Part shown: positions 6,140 to 10,946 of the stretch, one piece after another
Layout of the letters: each line of letters opens with the position of its first letter
Numbering within the stretch: position 1 is the stretch's first letter
NCBI GenBank assembly: GCA_900770415.1
Contig: CAAGKN010000010.1
Coordinates: 1-10,946, forward strand
From: Clostridia bacterium
GTDB taxonomy: Bacteria > Bacillota > Clostridia > TANB77 > CAG-508
Direction of reading: 5' to 3'
Length of the DNA: 10,946 nucleotides
Notes under the pieces: model-generated
Told to the model about the DNA's origin: nothing
Seen by the model: only the letters and a program-made list of their open reading frames with translations
Database searches by the model: none
Made by a program: the position numbers and the translations under genes

Positions 6140-6508
6140 TTAAAGTACCTCTGGAGCTAATGATAAAATTTTCATATAATCCTTATCTCTTAATTCTCTT
6201 GCTATAGGCCCAAATATACGAGTACCTTTTGGGTTTTTATCATCACGAATAATAACTGCTGCATTTTCGTCAAATCTTACATAAGATCCATCTGCTCTTC
6301 TAATTGGTTTTTTTGTTCTTACTATAACTGCTTTTACTACATCACCTTTTTTAACAACTCCATTTGGTATAGCACTTTTTACAGATGCAACTATTACATC
6401 TCCAACACCTGCAAATTTTCTATGTGAACCGCCTAAGCATCTAATACACATTAATTCTTTTGCTCCTGTGTTATCTGCTACTTTTAGTCTTGATTGTTGT
6501 TGTATCAT
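6140..6508 (-). CDS. rplN: Large-subunit ribosomal protein L14 (uL14)
   Basis: From the ATG at 6508 the protein is exactly 122 aa, the standard L14 length, and begins MIQQQSRLKVADNTGAKELMCIRCLGGSHRKFAGVGD, a textbook L14 start. RIFGPIARELRDKDYMKILSLAPEVL closes the protein. L14 forms part of the bridge to the 30S subunit and is the binding site of the silencing factor RsfS. An open frame runs 17 codons further upstream to a GTG, but those codons include the AAGGAGG ribosome-binding site itself (read as Lys-Lys-Glu-Glu), so the longer start is wrong. The spacer from GGAGG to ATG is 8 bases. Confidence 0.98.
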   Translation of the reverse strand: MIQQQSRLKVADNTGAKELMCIRCLGGSHRKFAGVGDVIVASVKSAIPNGVVKKGDVVKAVIVRTKKPIRRADGSYVRFDENAAVIIRDDKNPKGTRIFGPIARELRDKDYMKILSLAPEVL

Positions 6509-6516
6509 TATGGTTT

Positions 6517-6521
6517 CCTCC
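6517..6521 (-). promoter_or_regulatory. Ribosome-binding site that decides the rplN start
   Basis: GGAGG (in AAAGGAGGAAACC) lies 8 bases before the ATG at 6506-6508. The longer frame reads through this site, which rules out the GTG at 6559. Confidence 0.9.
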
Positions 6522-6566
6522 TTTTTAAAAATTTGTGAATCAAACTTTATACTCTTCACTATTCAT

Positions 6567-6830
6567 TTATTTTATAACTGCTTTTTCTACAACTTCTACT
6601 AGTCTCCATCTTTTGTCTTTAGATAGAGGTCTTGTTTCCATTACTTTTACTTTATCTCCTATTTGGCATTGATTTTCTTCATCATGAGCTTTTAATTTAT
6701 ATGTTCTTTTAACAATTTTGCCATATATAGGATGTTTAACACTTGTTTCAACTGCTACGACTATTGTTTTATCCATTTTGTTTGATACAACTGTACCAGT
6801 CATAACTTTACGAAGATTTCTTTCTTCCAT
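6567..6830 (-). CDS. rpsQ: Small-subunit ribosomal protein S17 (uS17)
   Basis: The 87-aa OB-fold protein shows the S17 pattern: RKVMTGTVVSNKMDKTIVVAVE (about 7-28), HPIYGKIVKRTYKLKAHDEENQCQIGDKVKVMETRPLSKDKRWRLVEVVE (33-82). S17 binds the 5' domain of 16S rRNA early in 30S assembly. The ATG has an AAGGAGG site at a normal distance. Unlike its neighbours it is not tightly packed against the upstream gene: 88 bases separate it from rpmC, most of them occupied by a palindromic element at about 6860-6906. Downstream, 58 bases lead to the rplN ATG. The protein itself looks normal. Confidence 0.98.
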   Translation of the reverse strand: MEERNLRKVMTGTVVSNKMDKTIVVAVETSVKHPIYGKIVKRTYKLKAHDEENQCQIGDKVKVMETRPLSKDKRWRLVEVVEKAVIK

Positions 6831-6859
6831 TTATATTTTCCTCCTTATTATTTTGAGGG

Positions 6860-6906
6860 ACACATTTTCGGGTCGACAGTGCCGTCGACCCCTACACAAT
6901 TTGTGT
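6860..6906. repeat. GC-rich palindromic element between rpmC and rpsQ
   Basis: A perfect 8-base stem GGGTCGAC / GTCGACCC (6870-6877 and 6884-6891) encloses the loop AGTGCC. Outer arms ACACA (6860-6864) and TGTGT (6902-6906) are also complementary, and ACACAA-T-TTGTGT (6894-6906) forms an alternative small dyad. On the minus strand the core begins TGTAGGGGTCGACGG. It is far richer in G and C than the surrounding genes, which suggests an inserted dispersed repeat. No T-run follows, so it is not a clear terminator. Confidence 0.75.
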
Positions 6907-6918
6907 GCAGGTCTCCTA

Positions 6919-7122
6919 CTAGTTTTTTGCTTCTCCTAATTCTCTTTCTTTTAGAATAGTATTAACTCTAGCTATATCTTTTTTAACTTCTTTTATTTTC
7001 ATTGGATTGTCTAATCCGTTTGTAGCTAAGCTAAATCTTAATTTAAATAATTCAGATTTTAATTCTACTAATTCTTTTTCTAGCTCTGGTGAAGACATTT
7101 CTCTTATTTTATTTATCTTCAT
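6919..7122 (-). CDS. rpmC: Large-subunit ribosomal protein L29 (uL29)
   Basis: L29 is a small two-helix coiled-coil protein next to L23 at the tunnel exit. The sequence MKINKIREMSSPELEKELVELKSELFKLRFSLATNGLDNPMKIKEVKKDIARVNTILKERE fits the whole family pattern, including the LRF…A…G…NP hinge between the helices. The reading frame is open upstream through two GTG codons and another ATG at 7125. I chose the ATG at 7122 (67 aa) because it matches the usual MKI start and lies 8 bases after the GGTGG core; 7125 would add one Met. The start lies inside the end of rplP (14-base overlap). The stop is TAG, immediately followed by a GC-rich palindromic element before rpsQ, which is unusual for this operon. 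Confidence 0.95.
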   Translation of the reverse strand: MKINKIREMSSPELEKELVELKSELFKLRFSLATNGLDNPMKIKEVKKDIARVNTILKERELGEAKN

Positions 7123-7552
7123 CATTCTCACCACCTTGTTTAGTTTCTCTGGCTAAGAATTTTGTTTTTACAGGTAATTTGTGTGCTGCAAGTCTTAAAG
7201 CTTCTCTTGCTACATCTTCTGTTACACCTGCTAATTCAAATAATATTCTACCAGGTTTTACAACAGCTACCCAATATTCTGTTGCACCTTTACCTTTACC
7301 CATACGAGTATCAGCTGGTTTTTTACTAATTGGTTTATTTGGGAATATTTTAATCCAAACTTTACCACCTCTTTTAATATAACGAGTCATGGCAATTCTG
7401 GCTGCTTCTATTTGGTTTGCTGTAATTAATCCTGTTTCTAATGCTTGTAATCCGTATTCACCTTCGTTTACAACATTACCTCTTGTTGCTTTACCTCTGT
7501 TTCTACCTTTTTGCATTTTTCTATATTTTGTTCTTTTTGGCATTACTGGCAT
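7109..7552 (-). CDS. rplP: Large-subunit ribosomal protein L16 (uL16)
   Basis: The 147-aa product begins MPVMPKRTKYRKMQKGRNRG, the standard L16 N-terminus, and contains ITANQIEAARIAMTRYIKRGGKVWIKIFPNKPISKKPADTRMGKGKGATEYWVAVVKPGR (about 43-102). L16 binds near the A-site tRNA elbow and completes maturation of the 50S subunit. The start at 7552 has an AGGAGGGG site about 9 bases upstream, inside the end of rpsC, and is preferred over the internal Met4. The last residues (TKQGGENDEDK) are polar and acidic, as is common for an L16 tail, and the same bases carry the start of rpmC in another frame. Confidence 0.98.
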   Translation of the reverse strand: MPVMPKRTKYRKMQKGRNRGKATRGNVVNEGEYGLQALETGLITANQIEAARIAMTRYIKRGGKVWIKIFPNKPISKKPADTRMGKGKGATEYWVAVVKPGRILFELAGVTEDVAREALRLAAHKLPVKTKFLARETKQGGENDEDK

Positions 7553-8214
7553 TATTGTTCCCCTCCTTCTTTTACTACTTTTTTAGTTGGAAGAACCTCT
7601 CCTTTATATATCCAAACTTTTACACCTATTTTTCCATAAGTTGTATCTGCTTCGTGGAATCCATAATCAATATCTGCTCTTAATGTTTGAAGTGGAATTG
7701 TTCCTTCTTTATAGAATTCTGTTCTTGCCATATCAGCTCCACCTAATCTTCCAGATACTGCTGTTTTTATTCCAAGAGCTCCTGATTTCATTGCTTTTTG
7801 CATACATTGTTTCATTGCTCTTCTAAAAGATATTCTTCTTTCTAGTTGGTTTGCAATATTTTCTGCAACTAATTGTGCATCTGTATCAATATTTTTTACT
7901 TCAACTATATTTAAATTAACATCTTTGTTTATCATTTTTACTAATTCATTTTTTAATGTTTCTGCGTAATTTCCACCTTTACCTATTACTAGACCTGGTT
8001 TTGCAGTGTAAACATTTACTTTTACAAATTTTGGTGTTCTTTCTATTTCTATTTTAGAAATTCCACTTACGAATAGTTTTTTCTTAACATATTCACGTAT
8101 TTTATGATCTTCTACTAAATAGTCGCTAAAATTTTTAGAATCTGCATACCATTTAGAATTCCAATCTTTTATAACACCTACTCTTAATCCATGTGGATGC
8201 ATTTTTTGTCCCAT
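7552..8214 (-). CDS. rpsC: Small-subunit ribosomal protein S3 (uS3)
   Basis: The 220-aa product opens with MGQKMHPHGLRVGVIKDWNSKWYA, the canonical S3 start. A KH domain follows, with its GxxG RNA-binding loop visible as GLVIGKGG (residues 74-81). The C-terminal S3 domain contains RRISFRRAMKQ (127-136), SGRLGGADMART (154-165) and DIDYGF (181-186). S3 lies at the mRNA entry channel of the 30S subunit, where its basic residues help unwind mRNA. The gene starts one base after the rplV stop and uses a Shine-Dalgarno site inside rplV. Its TAA overlaps the rplP ATG by one base (TAATG), so S3 and L16 are expected to be coupled. Confidence 0.98.
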   Translation of the reverse strand: MGQKMHPHGLRVGVIKDWNSKWYADSKNFSDYLVEDHKIREYVKKKLFVSGISKIEIERTPKFVKVNVYTAKPGLVIGKGGNYAETLKNELVKMINKDVNLNIVEVKNIDTDAQLVAENIANQLERRISFRRAMKQCMQKAMKSGALGIKTAVSGRLGGADMARTEFYKEGTIPLQTLRADIDYGFHEADTTYGKIGVKVWIYKGEVLPTKKVVKEGGEQ

Positions 8215-8215
8215 G

Positions 8216-8584
8216 TTAATTTTCCTCCTTTACCACAATTGTTATATGGCATGTTCTTTTTCTAATTCTTACTGCTGATCCTTTTGCTGCTGGTCTAATT
8301 CTTTTTAATGTTGGCCCTTGGTTTGCATAAATTTCGCTAACTATTAGATTTTCTCTATTCATACCATGATTGTTTTCAGCATTTGCTATTGCTGATTTTA
8401 ATAATTTTTCTAATATTTCTGATGATGCTTTTGGTGTAAATTTTATTATTGCTAATGCTTCATCAACTTTTTTACCTCTTATTAGGTCTGCAACTATTTT
8501 TACTTTTCTGCTTGATATTCTAGCATATCTTAATGTAGCTTTTGCTTCTAGTGTTGCAGTTTGAACATTCTCTTGCTCTGGCAT
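8216..8584 (-). CDS. rplV: Large-subunit ribosomal protein L22 (uL22)
   Basis: The 122-aa product carries the L22 signature: AKATLRYARISSRKVKIVADLIRGKKVDEALAIIKF near the N-terminus, the ENNHGMNRENLIVSEIYANQGPTLKRIRPAAKGSA region that forms the tunnel beta-hairpin, and RIRKRTCHITIVV at the end. L22 and L4 together form the tunnel constriction. The N-terminus (MPEQENVQTATLE) extends about a dozen residues beyond the common L22 core, a modest extension also seen in some Bacillota. The start is backed by an AAAGGAGG site about 8 bases upstream. The final codons (KEEN) encode the GGAGG used by rpsC, whose ATG starts one base after this gene's TAA. Confidence 0.97.
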   Translation of the reverse strand: MPEQENVQTATLEAKATLRYARISSRKVKIVADLIRGKKVDEALAIIKFTPKASSEILEKLLKSAIANAENNHGMNRENLIVSEIYANQGPTLKRIRPAAKGSAVRIRKRTCHITIVVKEEN

Positions 8585-8599
8585 TTTTTCTTTCCTCCT

Positions 8600-8872
8600 T
8601 TATTTTACGTTAGTTTTTTTATCTCCTGAATGACCTTTGAAAGTTCTTGTTGGAGCAAATTCTCCTAATTTATGTCCTATCATTTCTTCTGAAATATAAA
8701 TTGGAACATGTTTTCTTCCATCATGAACAGCTATTGTATGTCCAACCATTTGTGGATATATTGTAGATGCTCTTGACCAAGTTTTTAGAACAGCTTTATC
8801 GCCAGTTTCATTCATTTTTTCTACTCTTTTTAATAATTTTTCTTGTATAAAAGGTCTTTTATTACTAGCCAT
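8600..8872 (-). CDS. rpsS: Small-subunit ribosomal protein S19 (uS19)
   Basis: The 90-aa product matches S19 throughout: KRPFI near the start, TWSRASTIYPQMVGHTIAVHDGRKHVPIYI in the middle (about 31-60), and MIGHKLGEFAPTRTFKGH (64-81) towards the end. S19 pairs with S13 in the head of the 30S subunit and contacts the A-site finger and tRNA. The gene starts 5 bases after the rplB stop, and its AGGAGG site lies inside the last rplB codons, so the two are likely translationally coupled. The spacer to the ATG is rather long, about 11 bases. The stop is TAA. No oddities were seen in the protein. Confidence 0.98.
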   Translation of the reverse strand: MASNKRPFIQEKLLKRVEKMNETGDKAVLKTWSRASTIYPQMVGHTIAVHDGRKHVPIYISEEMIGHKLGEFAPTRTFKGHSGDKKTNVK

Positions 8873-8877
8873 TATTC

Positions 8878-9705
8878 CTATTTCCTCCTTTTAACTATAA
8901 ATTTATCTGATTTTTTATTTTTTTGTCTTGTCTTATATCCTAGTGCTGGTTTACCCCAAGGAGTAAGTGGTCCTGCGTGTCCAACTGGTGCTTTACCTTC
9001 ACCACCACCATGAGGGTGATCTACTGGGTTCATAACTGAACCTCTAACTGTTGGTCTTATACCTAAATGTCTTTTTCTTCCTGCTTTACCTAGTTTTATA
9101 TTTCCATGATCTGTATTACCAATTGTTCCTATTGTTGCTCTACATCTTGCTAATACTAATCTCATTTCTCCTGATGGAAGTCTTACGTGAGCGTATTTTC
9201 CTTCTTTTGCCATAAGTTGTGCTTCTCCACCAGCTGTTCTTACTAATTTTCCACCTTGACCTGGATTTAATTCTATATTATGAATTAATGTACCTACTGG
9301 TATGTTTTCTATTGGAAGACAGTTTCCAATTCTTATATCAGATTTAGCACCAGAAACTACTGTATCTCCATCTTTTAATCCTAAAGGTGCTAATATATAG
9401 TTTAAAGTTCCATCTTCATATTTTATTAAAGCGATGTTACTTGTACGGTTTGGATCATATTCTATACCAATTACTGTTGCTGGCATATCATCCTTTTTAC
9501 GTTTAAAATCAATTATTCTGTATTTTTGTCTGTTTCCACCACCTTGATGTCTAACTGTTATTCTACCATAAGAGTTTCTTCCTGCATTCTTTTTCTTTTT
9601 AGCAAGTAAAGATTTTTCTGGTGTCTTTTTTGTTATTTCTTCGAAAGTTGACATTGTCATATTTCTTCTTGATGGTGTGTATGGTCTATATGTTTTTATA
9701 CCCAT
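8878..9705 (-). CDS. rplB: Large-subunit ribosomal protein L2 (uL2)
   Basis: The product has 275 aa, the usual size of bacterial L2. It shows the N-terminal RPYTPSRRNMT block (residues 7-17), the OB-fold and SH3-like RNA-binding domains, and the highly conserved C-terminal segment MNPVDHPHGGGEGKAP (225-240). His230 corresponds to the histidine (His229 in E. coli numbering) long implicated in peptidyl-transferase function. L2 is needed for subunit joining and for the 23S rRNA centre. The ATG follows an AAGGAGAG site. At the other end, the last codons (…VKRRK, TAG stop) contain AGGAGG, which serves as the ribosome-binding site for rpsS. A 67-base gap separates it from rplW, with no convincing signal in it. 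Confidence 0.98.
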   Translation of the reverse strand: MGIKTYRPYTPSRRNMTMSTFEEITKKTPEKSLLAKKKKNAGRNSYGRITVRHQGGGNRQKYRIIDFKRKKDDMPATVIGIEYDPNRTSNIALIKYEDGTLNYILAPLGLKDGDTVVSGAKSDIRIGNCLPIENIPVGTLIHNIELNPGQGGKLVRTAGGEAQLMAKEGKYAHVRLPSGEMRLVLARCRATIGTIGNTDHGNIKLGKAGRKRHLGIRPTVRGSVMNPVDHPHGGGEGKAPVGHAGPLTPWGKPALGYKTRQKNKKSDKFIVKRRK

Positions 9706-9772
9706 TATTTATCTCTCCTTTATATTTATTATCCCAGTTTTTTCTGGTTAATCAACTATTGTGCTTATAATC

Positions 9773-10120
9773 TTAAGCTCCCATGAATTCATCTATTGAA
9801 TCCTTGTATTTTTTGTCTATTTTAACTTCTTTTCCACCTTTTGTTAGGTAAGATTTTTCTGTTGGATTTGTGTCTATTGCAACTATTGCTTTTTTCCAGT
9901 CTGGTCTTCTTCCTGTATTTGCTCCAACTCTTTTTTCTTTTCCTTTAACTGTAATTGTATTTACATTTAATACTTTTACATTAAATAATTTCTCAACAGC
10001 TTGTGCTATTTGAACTTTTGTAGCTTTTTTTGCTACTTTGAATGTATACTTTCCTTCTTGTAATCCTGTGCTGCTTTTTTCTGTAACTATTGGTTTTATA
10101 ATTATATCTTCTGCGTTCAT
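9773..10120 (-). CDS. rplW: Large-subunit ribosomal protein L23 (uL23)
   Basis: L23 sits at the exit of the nascent-peptide tunnel and is the docking site for trigger factor and signal recognition particle. The conserved start (DIIIKPIVTEKS), the middle (VEKLFNVKVLNVNTITVKGKEKR) and the RPDWKKAIV segment identify it. Two ATGs are possible. The upstream one (10129) overlaps the end of rplD but sits only 3 bases after the GGAGG core. The one at 10120 leaves 12 bases and gives MNAEDIIIKPIVTEK, which matches the usual N-terminus of clostridial L23. Spacers of 11-13 bases also occur before rpsS, rplE and rpsE here, so I chose 10120 (115 aa); the longer form would be 118 aa. Either way the gene is closely coupled to rplD, whose stop is one base upstream of this start. 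Confidence 0.95.
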   Translation of the reverse strand: MNAEDIIIKPIVTEKSSTGLQEGKYTFKVAKKATKVQIAQAVEKLFNVKVLNVNTITVKGKEKRVGANTGRRPDWKKAIVAIDTNPTEKSYLTKGGKEVKIDKKYKDSIDEFMGA

Positions 10121-10121
10121 G

Positions 10122-10745
10122 TTAAGCATACACCTCCTCTAAGTTTTTAACTGCATCTACTGTAAGAACTAGTTTGTTATATTTTAATAAATCATAAACA
10201 TTTATTGTGTTTACTAAACTTGTTTTTACACCTTCAATATTTCTTGCTGATTTTTGAACATTTTCATTTTTTTCTGGTAAAACTATTAATGTCTTTCCTT
10301 CAACTTTTAAGTTGTTTAATGCTGATATCATGTTCTTTGTTTTTATTGCATCAAAGTTCATTGCATCTACAACTACTAAATTGTTTTCTAACACTTTAGA
10401 ACTTAATACAGATCTTATAGCTAATCTTCTTTCTTTTTTGTTTACTCTGTAACTATAATCTCTTGGTTTAGGTCCTAATGCTATACCACCTTTAAACCAT
10501 TGTGGTGCTCTTATACTTCCTTGTCTTGCTCTACCTGTTCCTTTTTGTTTCCAAGGTTTTCTTCCGCCACCAGCTACTTCTGCTCTAGTTTTTGTATTTG
10601 AAGTTCCTTGTCTTTGGTTAGCCATATAATTAACTAATACACTGTGTACTATTTTTTCGTTTGGTTCAATACCAAAAACGCTATCTGCTAATTCTATATC
10701 GCTAACTTTTTTACCTTCTATATTGTATACATCTATTTTAGGCAT
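10122..10745 (-). CDS. rplD: Large-subunit ribosomal protein L4 (uL4)
   Basis: The 207-aa product has the normal length of bacterial L4. The conserved extended loop GGGRKPWKQKGTGRARQGS (about residues 59-77) is present; in known ribosomes this loop lines the nascent-peptide tunnel and is a site of macrolide-resistance changes. It looks intact, including the KPWKQKGTGRAR core. The C-terminal half (about 100-207) is the globular Rossmann-like part, with motifs such as SALNNLKVEGKTLIVL. The ATG is preceded by a GGAG-type ribosome-binding site inside the short rplC-rplD gap. In enterobacteria L4 represses its own operon by binding the S10 leader; that leader is outside the window and such control is not established for Bacillota. 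Confidence in the identity is very high. Confidence 0.98.
   Translation of the reverse strand: MPKIDVYNIEGKKVSDIELADSVFGIEPNEKIVHSVLVNYMANQRQGTSNTKTRAEVAGGGRKPWKQKGTGRARQGSIRAPQWFKGGIALGPKPRDYSYRVNKKERRLAIRSVLSSKVLENNLVVVDAMNFDAIKTKNMISALNNLKVEGKTLIVLPEKNENVQKSARNIEGVKTSLVNTINVYDLLKYNKLVLTVDAVKNLEEVYA
10131..10138 (-). promoter_or_regulatory. Ribosome-binding site of rplW, inside the end of rplD
   Basis: AGGAGGTG on the minus strand lies in the last codons of rplD. It is 1-3 bases from the ATG at 10129, too close for normal initiation, and about 12 bases (measured from GGAGG) from the ATG at 10120, so the second is preferred. Confidence 0.7.
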
Positions 10746-10763
10746 TTCTCTCTATCTCCTCTC

Positions 10764-10946
10764 TTATTTACTCTTTACTGAATTTCTTATTTTTAATATT
10801 GCTCCTTTGTTTCCTGGAACACTACCTTTTACTAAGATTATGTTTTTATCTAAATCTACTCTTACAACTTCTAAGTTTTGTATTGTAACTGTTTCCATTC
10901 CCATGTGTCCTGGTAAGTTTTTGCCCTTAAATACTCTACCTGGTGT
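10764..10946 (-). CDS. rplC: Large-subunit ribosomal protein L3 (uL3), C-terminal part, cut by the window edge
   Basis: Translating the minus strand from the right edge gives 60 codons, starting TPGRVFKGKNLPGHMG and ending IRNSVKSK before TAA. The stretch GHMGMETVTIQNLEVVRVD is the conserved C-terminal L3 core, followed by the usual GSVPGNKGA segment. L3 is an early-assembly 23S rRNA-binding protein whose long loop reaches towards the peptidyl-transferase centre. Full-length L3 is about 205-215 aa, so roughly the first 150 residues lie beyond the window. Only 18 bases separate its stop from the rplD start, and rplC-rplD is the standard order in the S10 operon. Identity is firm, even though the fragment is short and no start can be assigned. 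Confidence 0.95.
   Translation of the reverse strand, partial: TPGRVFKGKNLPGHMGMETVTIQNLEVVRVDLDKNIILVKGSVPGNKGAILKIRNSVKSK

Noticed and set aside
6535..6559. GTGAA / TTCAC dyad in the rpsQ-rplN gap as a decayed heptad hairpin
   Set aside because: Only five bases pair and no GTGnGAn tandem is visible, so chance cannot be excluded.
9734..9747. CCAG-TTTTTT-CTGG dyad in the rplB-rplW gap as a terminator or regulatory hairpin
   Set aside because: The stem is only 4 base pairs with no T-run after it on the transcribed strand.
225..10399. Plus-strand open frames lying opposite the ribosomal genes, up to 168 codons
   Set aside because: They are antisense shadows: low-complexity Leu/Phe/Ser-rich translations without ribosome-binding sites, fully covered by recognised minus-strand genes or gaps.

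Overview
The window is one stretch of the S10-spc ribosomal-protein supercluster. Every gene lies on the minus strand, so transcription runs from high to low coordinates. In transcription order the genes are rplC (C-terminal part only), rplD, rplW, rplB, rpsS, rplV, rpsC, rplP, rpmC, rpsQ, rplN, rplX, rplE, rpsN, rpsH, rplF, rplR, rpsE, rplO, secY and adk. All 21 were recognised from their protein sequences.

The organism is probably a low-GC Gram-positive bacterium (Bacillota), most likely of the Clostridia or a related uncultured lineage. The grounds are the strong A+T bias, purine-rich Shine-Dalgarno sites before nearly every gene, a short zinc-ribbon S14 (61 aa), an L24 with two CxxC pairs, a zinc-lid adenylate kinase, and secY followed by adk. 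Genus or species cannot be named from this.

Layout. 10946-7109 is the S10 part (L3, L4, L23, L2, S19, L22, S3, L16): gaps are short, and several Shine-Dalgarno sites lie inside the end of the preceding gene. 7122-4548 holds L29, S17, L14, L24, L5, S14 and S8, interrupted by a GC-rich palindrome between rpmC and rpsQ. 4472-1089 holds L6, L18, S5, L15 and SecY; rpmD (L30), normally between rpsE and rplO, is missing and its place is taken by a long imperfect hairpin. 852-193 is adk, separated from secY by a 236-base gap with two repeat-like elements. Bases 1-192 hold no recognisable gene, only two more dyad elements; map and infA, which often follow adk in Bacillota, are not in view.

The genes supply ribosome parts (16S- and 23S-binding proteins of both subunits), the membrane channel that receives ribosome-bound secretory chains (SecY), and the enzyme that balances adenylate nucleotides (Adk). 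I found no undescribed multi-gene system. What stands out is non-coding: at least four different repeat-like families placed in gaps of an essential operon that is normally compact, together with the loss of rpmD at one of those sites.
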